A stretch of 64,000 nucleotides of DNA from Apiotrichum sp. Y4204 (taxonomy: Eukaryota > Basidiomycota > Tremellomycetes > Trichosporonales > Trichosporonaceae), in NCBI GenBank assembly GCA_025531455.1, contig JAMYHL010000007.1:372001-436000 (forward strand), read 5' to 3'. Positions within the stretch are counted from its first letter, which is position 1, and each line of letters opens with the position of its first letter. The translations under genes were made by a program, and so were the position numbers. The notes below the pieces were generated by a model that was given only the letters and a program-made list of their open reading frames with translations, made no database searches and had not been told where the DNA came from. Shown piece after piece: positions 27,323 to 37,682 of this stretch.

Positions 27323-28336
27323 ATGACAAACACGACGGTCACGATCGATCATCAATGGTATCCGCACATCATCGACGAGATCATCAAGCATGCTCCCCGA
27401 TCCTCTCTCGTCAAGCTCCGAGCAACCAACAGCGTCTTCAAGAACCGCGTCAACGCACTTCTCTGCAACAAGCTGAACCTCCGCCACCGCCGCTTTTCCC
27501 CCTACTTCACGGTTCTAGCTCCCACCGGCGAGCGTATTCCCGGTCTCCAGCGTATCCCCCTCATTCAACATAAGTTCAATGAGCAGCTCGAGAAGCTCTG
27601 GGAGCATACCAAGCACACCCAATTCGTCGAGATCGAGGGACCTGTCTACACCCCGTGCGACGCGCGTGTCGTGGCTCCAGCGTTCCCGAACCTGGACACA
27701 TTTCGCATCCTCACACACCGAGCTCCTGAGTTGCCGTCAATGATTAGATACTTTCCCTTCTCGTGCAAGACCGTCGTCTTCTTTTGCCAAGAGCTCGAAC
27801 AAATACCATTTTGGTGTTATCCCGAGGAGGAGTTTGGGAAACCTTTCCACCTTCCCCAAGGCGCCCGTCAACAGCTCCCCAATAAAGTCACCAAGTTTGT
27901 AATCAACATGAACGGCCAAGTTGTCAACTTCGATGAACTCATCGCCCACATGGAGCAGGCACCGGAGGTCGACACCTGTGTCCTTGTGTTTCCCGGATAC
28001 AGTCTCGACAACCCGGACCCTCACTTTTGCTCCTATATGTACGGAGACGAAGATCTAAATTACTTTGTCTTTAGCATCACTGCTTTGGCGGAAACTACTC
28101 CCGTCCTCTCCGTCGTGATTGTTGGTCTCGAAGAGGTCGCTGCGGGATTGGCCAAAAGGATTGAAACGGACCGTGAACGTTACTTCTTTTGGCACAATCA
28201 AGACTCTCCCTTCACCCGGGTCACTTTCCTCAGCCGTGAAGAGTACACCAAGCAAGTCGGAGACGCCAATCTCGAGCTTGTGGAGTACCTCGACGGCTAT
28301 CGAGCTTGTTGTCGCTGTTGCTTTCGCCATCATTAA
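27323..28336 (+). CDS. F-box-like protein, tandem paralogue 2, Cys-rich C-terminus
   Basis: A single exon encodes 337 residues, colinear with the upstream paralogue over nearly its whole length. The F-box-like start (PHIIDEIIKHAPRSSLVKLRATN) is better conserved here than in paralogue 1. The two proteins diverge most in the C-terminal third. This copy ends in YRACCRCCFRHH, a cluster of four Cys and two terminal His absent from copy 1; this could bind metal or be lipid-modified. The open frame extends upstream to 27098 through the CT-rich leader, but the ATG at 27323 aligns with the start of paralogue 1. Confidence 0.8.
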   Translation: MTNTTVTIDHQWYPHIIDEIIKHAPRSSLVKLRATNSVFKNRVNALLCNKLNLRHRRFSPYFTVLAPTGERIPGLQRIPLIQHKFNEQLEKLWEHTKHTQFVEIEGPVYTPCDARVVAPAFPNLDTFRILTHRAPELPSMIRYFPFSCKTVVFFCQELEQIPFWCYPEEEFGKPFHLPQGARQQLPNKVTKFVINMNGQVVNFDELIAHMEQAPEVDTCVLVFPGYSLDNPDPHFCSYMYGDEDLNYFVFSITALAETTPVLSVVIVGLEEVAAGLAKRIETDRERYFFWHNQDSPFTRVTFLSREEYTKQVGDANLELVEYLDGYRACCRCCFRHH

Positions 28337-30196
28337 GTGTCCTCTCTGCGACACACGTCATGTTCATTCTCGCCCACAATGTTCCTCCTCCGTTACTCCC
28401 CACCAACTTTCTTCATCGCTTCCACGCAACGCCGGAGCCTGTTCGTAGGAGTAAAATCAAGGTCCGCGCAAGATAGAAATCTTCGACGCGAGATACAAGC
28501 CATTCAGTCAACCTTGTCCACGGTAGTATGTGCATTTAGTACCTTTGTTGTCTACCAAATGCAACCACGGTTATCCTCACAAGCAGCACTCACATTTTGA
28601 GAAGGGCCGTCATCTTGTCCGAGCTGGAGTCTTGCCGATCTTGGAATCAGGCCGCCACACAGGACTCCATTGGGACTCGATTTAGACTAACGGGGCGAAG
28701 AGTTGGTGCCAGGGCGTTAGTGGTGGGTGCGAGGCGGATATCGATTGTCCGATACTGGGGCAAGTTCCCTAGGCGGAACCGTGAGTCTTGAAGCCACATA
28801 GCATGAGGAAACAGAGAAAATGGAACGAGACGCAGAACGAAGGGAGGTCAGATGGTTAAGCTCCGCAGATCATATCAGTATCGAGTTTGAGAGATGAACA
28901 GGAGGGGTGTTCTGTGAACTGACAACGAGAGAGGAGAGATGCGTGGGAGAAACTGACAGATAACCTTCCGCAGTGCCACGGTTGATTGCCATAACGAGAA
29001 CCCAATGCGCGATGCCACAAGAAGCCATGTGCCTCGCTCACAGGGCAAGGAATGCACGGCCTCGCTAGAAGCATGGGGCCGTATTCAGCTACGCGCTGGC
29101 CCACGACGCCCACGGCCAGTGGACGCCGTGATGAGAAGAACCAATGTCCGGAGGCGCAAGGCGGCGGCCGCACTGAAAGTTAGCATTGTAACATTTGATT
29201 TTGGAATGTGCGCGTGAATGCCGTGCCATAGTTGGTGCCCGACAGGCGCGACGGGCAGGACAGGTTGCAGGCGTGCAGGCGGCGCTGTAGCCGGTGGCCG
29301 GATAGAGGTCGCGCCCTGAGGAGAGCTAGGAGAGACGAGAGAGGCAAGGTGTGTTGCACACCTAGAGGTCGAGCACAGCCGGCGCGGCATGGGCTCGGAT
29401 CTCAGTCGCTAGCGCGACGCACGTTTATCAGCTCTCATCGAATCGATGACAAGCTCGGGTCAGCAGCCCACCCGAGGGGGTTCACTCAGAGAGAACGCCC
29501 TTATCTACTTTAATGCGATCCAAAAGGCGGCCAATTAGGAATCGGCATACCCGCTGTCTAATCTTGTAAGGCTGCATTACCATTTTGCTTATTTATCTTA
29601 TACCATCCTTTACCCCTTCCCCCCCCCCTTTCTGGTTCCGCCACCGCCACTCGCTCATCTCCACTCTGCCAACTCTTTGGATCAACTACAAACGCGAGTG
29701 CCCCATATCCCAAGTATTCCATCCTCTGGCCATTCTACTCGACCTCGACCAGCTCTCCGTCCTCACATCTCCCATCAGCCCCCCTTTTCTTTGATCTATT
29801 GCGCTTTTGCACATTGACAGACTAGAGCGTTTCCGTCCTATCCCGACCCCGATTCGAGTCAGCAACCCAACACCTCGCACCGAGCAACTAGCTCCTTGCT
29901 CCTCGCTTCTCGACCTTCGCGCCCCTCGAACATCATACCAATTTACCTCCGACTTTCCTCCCACCACAACCACCGTCCACCACTAGGACCTGGACGCTCG
30001 GTCCTCGAGCCAGAGTCTCCGTCGCACTCGTCGCCTGTCCTGTGACTGTCTCCAGTTGCAGCTCTCCATCTTCCTTACATCCCACAACACCTCTGCGTTC
30101 CCCATCCCGGCTTGAACCGTCGGACGCCCTGGGTCGACTCGCGCGCTCAAGAGAGTCTAGTACTCACTCCCCAACGCCAACGGTACACCCGCCGCG
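28337..30196. other. 1.9-kb intergenic region upstream of PHO81
   Basis: This stretch runs from the 3' flank of F-box-like gene 2 to the long CT/CA-rich leader of the PHO81-like gene (29580-30196). No Pho4-type CACGTG was noticed by eye. No coding feature is supported. Confidence 0.5.
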
Positions 30197-33100
30197 ATGA
30201 AGGTGAGCTCGAATGTGCTGTATCAAAGCTCACGTTTAGTTCGGCAAGAGCATCGTCGCGTCCCAGGTGGCCGGCTGGTCGTCCTACTACCTCAACTACA
30301 AGGTATGCCGCGCGACGCGAAGCGGACGTCGCTGACCTCAGGCGCTTAAGAAGATTATCAACTCGCTCGCCGCCGGCCGCCCCGCGTCTGAAGCTGCTCT
30401 CCTTGCGTCTGGCCGGCCGCCGCCAAAGGCCCGCGGCTCCAATGCCGAGCTCGCGTCCCCCGCACCAAGCGCGTCCACCACCCCCGTGTTCGCGCCGATA
30501 ACCACCGAAGTGCCCGAGCCGGAGTCGACGCCACTAGAGCCCCTCCGCGAGGGTGACGACCTTGAGCCCCTGCCGCCGACAATGGCGCCGCCGGCACCAA
30601 CCGGCGCGCTCCTCAGCACCGGCATTCAGTGCAACGGCAACGGAGTGGACAGCAACCGGAGCTTCAAGGCACATCGTGACGCATTCTTCTTCCTCCTCCA
30701 GCGTGAACTTGAGAAGGTGTGTAACACGGAGCGCTGGGATCAGCGGACCGGGGACATTCTGTGGCCATAATTAGCCATGGCAGGCCGGTATCGCAGGGCG
30801 TTGCATGATCTGCGATTGTGGGCGCCAATCCCGATTCCTCCTATATCCGACAAGTGTCAGTGCTCACACCCACAGATCAATGCGTTCTATCTCATAAAAG
30901 AGCGTGAGCTGCGGCTCCGGCTTCTGACGCTTCTCTCGAATCGCAAGCGTCTTCTGCGTTCCCAGCGCGAACGGCACTCGGACGGTGACGGGCTTTTGAG
31001 CGAGGGCGCAAAACGAAGTGCAGAGTGGCAGAGCCTCGAGGAAGGCTGGCGGCTGTTCGAGCGTGACCTGGGCAAGCTCCAGGGCTTTATCGAGATCAAC
31101 GCCACTGGATTCCGCAAGATTCTGAAAAAGTGGGACAAGCGGAGCAAGAGCAATACCAAGGAGCTCTATCTCGAGCGCCAGGTGGAGGTGCAACCCTGCT
31201 TCAACCGCGAGTTTATGGCCAAGCTGTCGGATATCGTGACCGCCAATCTGTTGGATATCGAAACCGGTTCGGACCATTTGTCCGCGGACTTCTTTGCGGC
31301 CGACCTGCCCGAGGTGTCTGGCAACGACACCCTTGCATTTGACCGTGACGACTACGAGAGCGATCCTGGAGAGGCGCTCGCCGCGGACGCACTGTACGAC
31401 CTGGAGGCCAACCTTCCCAAGGTCGAGGCGGGCCGTGCCGCTCTCACCCACTGGCTCAAGCACGCTCGCAAGCTTCTTGCAAAGGAAAAGGGCAGCAACC
31501 GTGCTATGCGTATTGTATGGCGTGCGGCGCTCACTGTCCCTGACGACTATCTTGACCTTGTGGTCGCAACGCCACTCGACTTTGACTACGTGGACAACAT
31601 CAACGACCGCACGCCACTCCACCACGCATGTATTGTTGGATCTCTCCGCATTGTGGAGCTCTGTCTTCAGAATGCGCCCGAGCTGCTTGCTCGTGAGGAC
31701 GTCTATGGCCGCAGGGCTCTCCACTACGCCGCCATGCACGGGCACCCGTCCATCGTCTCCCTGCTTCTCTCCGCCAACGCCCAGGCCTCGGCCACGGATA
31801 TGGACGGCTACACCCCGCTTATGCACGCCATCACGCAGGGCCACCTCGAAGTTGTCCGCATTTTTGTCAACGGAGGTTCCGATCTGGAGCCTACCGCGGT
31901 TTCTACCGATCTGATTCCACTCTCCCTGGCATGCCAGTACGGCCAGCTCGAGGTCGCCCAGCTGCTCCTCTCGCGCGGTGCCCGTATTCGGCCAAACTCG
32001 GAGGGCCTGTACCCGATGCACTTCGCCGCCAAGGCCGGCCACGAAGCGATCTGCCGCTTGCTGGTTGAGCAAGGCGGAGCCGACGGGGGCGGCAAGGACA
32101 AGAAGGACAAGTACAACCTCTGGACGCCGATGCACCACGCCGCTGTCGGTGGACGTCCTGAGAACCTTGCGTGTATAAAGGTGCTCGTCGAGGCTGGGTG
32201 CGATGTGAATGCCCCAGACGAGTACGGCAAGTCGCCGGGATGGTACGCCGCGTGGTTCGGCCATGTGCGCTGTCTCAACTACCTCGTCGACTCTGGCGCC
32301 AAGCTTTCTGCAAAGGAGACTGAGATACGGGGTATGGAGAACCTGGGTCTGTCTGCAGACCCGCAGATGGATGCTCTCTCGCCAGGCTCGGATCTCGACC
32401 TTGACGCCGCGGCACCCGTTGATGAGTTTGAGCTCATCCCGTCCCTTTCCCTTCCTCCCCCGATCATGCCTCTGCGCGTCTACGGCCACGAGTTCCTCGC
32501 GAAGCGTTGTCTCATCCAGCTCTCCCTCGGACATCCGCTCACCGAGGGCTTGGAAAAGGCACCACCAGTCAAGCTCTACTCGCGCGCCGGACAGGGCTCG
32601 CTCCACATGTGGTCGTCGCTCAAGCTCGTCATGACGTCCAAGTCGGACACGTCTGTTGTCCCGCATAGTGTCATTCTCCCACTTACGGATGCCCGTGAGG
32701 TGTTCTCCTTCCAGGTGGAATCGCTTGAGCGCTTCGCCCTGGAACTCTCACTCTACCCCACTTTCGGCTCCAAGGTGATCGGCCGCGCGATGATCCACCC
32801 CTCCGACTTTGCCGACATCCGCGATCACAAGTGCTTTACTGCATTCCTCGTCGACCACCACCTCAAGACCATTGGCGAGGTGGCGTTTGAGATCTCGTGT
32901 ATTCTTCCGTTCGAGGGCGCCCAGCTCGAGATTGGCGGGCGCGTAGAGACGTACTGGAAGTCCAAGATTACGCCATCCAACGCTACTCAGGACCATGCGC
33001 ACCAGTTCCAGTCTCACCGGCCCGTCGGTGTGTCCACCATGTCGCCTGCGATGCGCCCGTCCGCAAGTGTTGTCAAGTCTCAGGAGGAGCCCGCGTTGGT

Positions 33101-34059
33101 CACTGCTTCGTCGCTGTCTGGCGACTATGTCCGCCTCACCGTGCAGGTGACTCGCGACGGCGTGCCTGTGGTGTACTCAGACTCAAAGCTGCCTGTCGAA
33201 GGTGTCGATGTTGGTGTCTCAAGCGTGACATATGCGCAGTTTGAGGCGCTGGCAGAACGCCAGGGCCGCAAGCTCAATACGTCGGCGACAGCAACAACTG
33301 TGACTGGTTGGGGCGACATTGTCGCAAATTGCATGGCCTCGGTGGAGAGCGTGCTGCGCCTCGTGCCCGCTGATGTCGGCATTAACCTCGGTCTCAAGTA
33401 CACGCGCGAGTTTGACGCCGAGCACGAGGGCATTGCTTGTTCCATGGAGGTGAACCGCTTTGTCGACGTTATTTTGCAGGTCGTCTACGACGCCGGTCAG
33501 GAGACCCCCGGCCGCCGCATCCTATTCTCCTCATTCACCCCGACCGTCTGTACCGCTTTGAACTGGAAGCAGCCGAACTGTGAGTCTTGTCTTTCTTACT
33601 TTATTCTAACAGGCCAGATGCGGTGCTCTTCGAGTCATACTGCGGCATCGATCCCGGACGGGTGGACGGCCCGCATGCGCTCGTCGCGAGCCCCGTCGGC
33701 TCGGAGCCCGACAACCGCTGCCGCAGTGTCCGCGAGGCGGTCAATTTTGCCAAACAGACCAACCTGCTCGGTGTGGTGCTCGAGGCGACGACCCTGGCTG
33801 CTGTGCCAAGTCTCATTGCGAGTGTGAAGGATGCGGGCCTGCTGCTCGCCGCGTTTGGAAACGAGGTGGACGTCGCAGGTCTGCGGTTGAGTGCAAGTGA
33901 CGGCCGGACAGTGGACGCGTTTTGTATCAATGGGTGAGTGCAGAGAGGAAGGACGCTGGATCGCCAGACGCCAAGACGAGGCACATGCCTTTCCTCCTCG
34001 TGACATCTACCCCGAGACTCGTGCTGACATGTCACAGAATCATGACGCTGGTAATATAG
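30197..34059 (+). CDS. PHO81: Pho81-like protein: SPX, ankyrin repeats, GDPD-like domain
   Basis: Six exons (30197-30202, 30240-30302, 30342-30716, 30876-33579, 33618-33933, 34038-34059) give 1161 residues. The N-terminus MKFGKSIV is an SPX start; the SPX core continues with INAFYL after intron 3 and the Lys-rich helix KILKKWDKRSKS, which binds inositol pyrophosphates in this family. Ankyrin repeats occupy about 390-625 (TPLHHAC, ALHYAAMHGH, TPLMHAI). The C-terminal region from about 894 to the end is glycerophosphodiester phosphodiesterase-like, with TRDGVPVVYSD but without the usual His-Arg-Gly start. Pho81 inhibits the Pho85-Pho80 cyclin-dependent kinase when phosphate is low and thereby activates phosphate uptake genes. 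Exon 1 carries only ATG and AAG. Intron 5 is completed at QPN-Y-AVLFESYCG, and the last exon adds GIMTLVI. Confidence 0.92.
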
Positions 34060-34711
34060 TAGTAGAGCAATGTCATCATATACCCTGGAGATCATGCATA
34101 TCGTCTGTAGACAGTGGGAGGAGTGCGGAGGCACGGCCAGAAAGATAGGATGCCTCGCAGGGCCGCGGCCCTCGTTTGGACGTTGGGGAATGGCGGAGCT
34201 CGTGGAACTCACAGTGTCATGGCGATCGCGATCATGCGATTGCAGCGTTGTGAAGTAAATGAGCTGGAACGCAGATCGCACAAGGTTGGGTTGGGTTCCA
34301 GTGCCAACTTTGACAGCGAGGGCAGTTAATGAGTGTATAAGTATGCTGGGGAGCCTGGAGCAAAATCCGCCACGCATGCCGCCGGTGCCCTGTCCGCCAG
34401 CCCGAGGCCTGAGGGCCAAGTGCTCGGCGCTCCAAACTCCGTGACCCGCATCCGGCTCCACTCGGCGAGGTCACGGGACCGGCGATGGTGCGAAACGACG
34501 GAACTGCGACTCGACTGCGAATCTTGCCATCTGTTGCTGCGAGCTGCCCCTGTGATGAGCCCTGGAATGACACAGTTTGCGGAAGCATTTTACCCGCCGC
34601 CACCCATTTCCATTACGCACGACATTCCAGTGTCATCCCCTCCCCCCATCACGAGTTGATGGCCCCCCTATCGCCCACATCTCACAACCACCCACATCTC
34701 CTCAATCCAAG
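34060..34711. other. spacer between PHO81 and the small ORF
   Basis: The stretch holds the PHO81 3' flank and a CCA/CCT-rich leader (34590-34711) in front of the small ORF. Nothing else is supported. Confidence 0.5.
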
Positions 34712-35050
34712 ATGACCGCCATGGACGCCAGCAAGCTGAACCACACGCCCGCGCCGCTCCCGACGCCCGCACACCCACAGCAGGACGAAACGCCCTCGCC
34801 GCCCCTTCGCTCCCCGGACGGCATGGACAGCAGCTATCTCCCCGAAACCGAGCCCGCCCCGTCCCACCCGACCGTCGCTGAAACCGGCGTACTCTCCTCC
34901 TCTGGTCCGGGACCAGCACACGGGCAGCTTCAGCGCCGCGAGAGCTCGGCCGGACGCCGTATCATCCGCCTGGCGAGCTTTGGGGGAGAGGGCCTCGTCG
35001 CCAAGCCGCCGCCTGGCCAGCTGGCGGATGAGAGCGCCGTCGAGATCTAA
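34712..35050 (+). CDS. small Pro/Ser-rich protein, unknown function
   Basis: A single-exon frame of 112 residues begins at an ATG preceded by a typical CT/CA-rich leader. It is rich in Pro, Ser and His to about residue 70, then has a short basic amphipathic segment (QRRESSAGRRIIRLASFGG) and ends in ESAVEI. No domain was recognised. The residue pattern RRES and RLAS fits kinase-target motifs, but that is inference. It could be a genuine small gene or a fortuitous frame; a second ATG lies at codon 4. Confidence 0.45.
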   Translation: MTAMDASKLNHTPAPLPTPAHPQQDETPSPPLRSPDGMDSSYLPETEPAPSHPTVAETGVLSSSGPGPAHGQLQRRESSAGRRIIRLASFGGEGLVAKPPPGQLADESAVEI

Positions 35051-35895
35051 GGGACTTTCGCGATGCGCAAGGAGAGAATGAGCGGAGATCCGAGCCCGGA
35101 GCTTGAAGCCCGAAATCGATACCGCGCAGGATCTGGTCAGACATTCTCGCTGCCGCTACTGCCTCGAACCCACCCATCTCTCCCTATGGCCAATCTCTCC
35201 ACATCTCGTCCAATCCCCCGCTATCCCCAAGCCAATCAACCTGGTCTCCGACAAAACAGTCGACGATCCGCCCACTGCCCACCGACTACCGCGTCCGCCT
35301 GACCGTCTTACATCCTGACTCGTCTCACCAGCCTCACCGTCATCCACCTCACAGCTTGCAGTCCTCACCAGCTGCCTCACCTTACCTCATTCCTCACGCC
35401 TCACACTCCAGCGTCCCAGCCCCCTGTCTCAGTCCCAGCTTCCGACTCCGGCCCGCGGTTTCCGATTCCGGCGGTTCACGACTTTTACGGCCGTAGCTAG
35501 CGACGAAGCGATATGTACTGTATGCAGACACGTAATGCCCAGAAAGTGGTGCAAGGTTTTTCTGTGGGAAAGGGTGTATTTGCGAAGTGGCGTCCGTGAT
35601 GGCGCACACGATGTGGCGCATCGTGTGTACCGTACGCGTATTGTGTACGGTGCATCGTCATGGAAACTCGAGGTCAGTAGAGATACACATGTGCGATACG
35701 AACAGAAGCAAGGCGCGTCAGAGCGCGTAAGTGGCATCAGGGTATCAGGGGGCAAGAGGAGATAGAGATAGCATATGACGGAATAAAGTATAGGATATCT
35801 ACCAGTATTAAAACCTGCCCGCAGTCGCGACCTCAGCCACAGCTGCGCCGAACCCACTTTCTGACGCTACGAACCGCCGCACCCTCACACACACC
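35051..35895. other. convergent intergenic region
   Basis: This stretch lies between the 3' end of the small plus-strand ORF and the 3' end of the SFH5-like gene. It is CA/CT-rich at 35150-35480 and AT-richer near 35770-35810. No gene was found. Confidence 0.5.
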
Positions 35896-37231
35896 CTACT
35901 CCGCGCGGGCCGCGACCGCCGCGACGTCGGCCCGCTCCGCGCGCTCCGCCAGCTGCGGCAGATCCGGGCCCGTTCCACCATACGCAGCCGGCACGTCACT
36001 CTTCTCCCCCAGCTCGGCGGCGAGGTTGGTCTCGTAGCTCACGACCACAAACTTGCGCTGCGTCTCGGCCGAAACGAACATTTTGAGCATTGTAAACACC
36101 CAGCTCATGATAAGGGGCACACCGACGAAAAACTTGCGCGACAGTGTCTCGGGGTAGTGCGAGCCGAAGAGGGCGATCGTCGCCTTTGATGCAGCCTTGA
36201 CGTCGGGGTTCATGCGGAGGAAGGAGACCTGGCGTGAGCGGATGTGGTGGTTGAATTGGCCATAAACAGCTTTTGCGTGGACTGCACTATAGCTGCATGA
36301 TGGCCACTCCTTGATTACTCACACCAGTGTACACGTGCACTTGCGCGATGCGGTGCGGGTCGTCGCCCTCCCCAAAGTCCGGGACGGGGACGGTGGTCGT
36401 GTCGAGATGGAGGCGCGCAAGGGCGTTCTCCTGCAGCGCAATGCGCCAGTGAAGGAACCTGCTGTGTGAGCGTGGCGAGCAATTGCGCCGCGGCGGCTGA
36501 GGACACCCAATCGAGATAGCCGTTTGGACCACTCACCGGTCGAGATCGCCAAACGTCGCCTTCATATCCTTAACGTTCCCGTACACGTTCCAGGTAACCA
36601 CCTCCTTCCCCACATTCGTAATATACCCAAGGCCCTCAAACTGCGCTCCGTCCACCGTAATCTCCTTCTCTCCATCCAGCCCAAACTCCTTCCTCCAAGC
36701 GAGCGTTTTTTGCAGATTCGCCGCCGCGGCCTCGAGATCATTACTAACGCTGCGGAGGTACTTCTGCAGCACGATCAGCGTCCCAAAGTGGCCCGGCGCG
36801 AGAGACACGCCCCACATCTTGCCGTGTCCCGCCGCCTCGAGGATCGCGGGGAGGCGCGCATGCAGCTGGACCAGCGGGTGGGAGGGGAGTACCGCGGGCC
36901 AGCCTGGTGCGAGGATGATTTTCTCCTCGGAGGGAACCACAGCGGCGGGGGACTCGGGCTGGGTCTCCGTAACGGGCTCAGTCTTGGTCTCGGTGGCGGC
37001 CTGAGCCTTGGCCCCAGGTGCGGGCTCGACCGCATCCGCTGGAGCGGCGGGCTTGGCCTCGGCGGCAACAGCGGGAGTGGCAACGACGGGGACTACCGGG
37101 ACCACGGGGACTGCGGGGGTTTCAGCAGTCTCGGGGGCCACTGCGGCCTCCGCAGTTGCCGCAGTCTGCGGCGCAGCGGGCGGAGCGGTCTCAGTGACGG
37201 GGTTGACGGGGACGGCGTCAGGTGCGGACAT
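35896..37231 (-). CDS. SFH5: SFH5-like Sec14-domain (CRAL-TRIO) protein
   Basis: Three exons (37231-36537, 36458-36323, 36228-35896) encode 387 residues. An Ala/Pro/Val/Thr-rich N-terminal stretch (about 1-115) precedes the Sec14 fold. The GKMWGV motif near 137, the helix LQKYLRSVSNDLEAA..TLAWRKEF and the lipid-binding-domain sequence FLHWRIALQE across intron 1 match fungal SFH5. The C-terminal part has FLRMNPDVK, HYPETLSRKFFVGVP and a helix before VVVSYE. SFH5 is a Sec14 paralogue at the plasma membrane and ER in yeast, linked to phosphatidylinositol transfer and reported to bind heme. The Ala/Pro-rich extension is longer than in ascomycete versions. Intron 1 (78 nt) and intron 2 (94 nt) are phase 2 and phase 0. 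Confidence 0.88.
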
Positions 37232-37682
37232 GATGTACTAGACTAGTCGTGGGAGAGTGGGGGGACGAGAATAGAGCGGAACGGCAGGTTCCGAGATGGG
37301 GTTGGGAGCAAGGCGACGGGGGACGACAAAATCCGGCAGCGGAAAACGTTCGCGTCCTGAAACGGGTGCCCTTATCTGATTAGGAAAGCAAAGGTCACGT
37401 GATTGTAAGCGTGATGTGCATGCAAAACACACGCGGGTCGACCAACGCCAAACGCTCATGCACGCTCGTATGCTTGAAACGCGCCGTCCAACGTGTGCAT
37501 ACGCGTGCAGTAATGCACGCGTACAGCAATCAAACTCCCGTTGTTTGTTCTCGACCCAAGATTGCAGACATGACCACAAAAAAGTAAAGGCCAAATGCAA
37601 AGTAGGTACACATGCATAGTTCCGGCTGCCATCCCGCCAATCCCTGCTATCCTCTCTATCCACTCCATTATGGTTCCCTCTA
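37232..37682. other. intergenic region upstream of SFH5
   Basis: This 451-bp stretch is the likely SFH5 promoter and the 3' flank of the Zn2Cys6 gene. It contains several ACGCG/CACGTGA elements (for example GTCACGTGA at about 37394-37402), an E-box-like core that bHLH proteins such as Cbf1 or Pho4 can bind; use is unproven. Confidence 0.45.

Noticed and set aside
30864..32666. A 600-codon open frame on the minus strand opposite PHO81
   Set aside because: It lies entirely antisense to the ankyrin-coding exon, has no motif, and is explained by the codon bias of the sense gene leaving the opposite frame free of stops.
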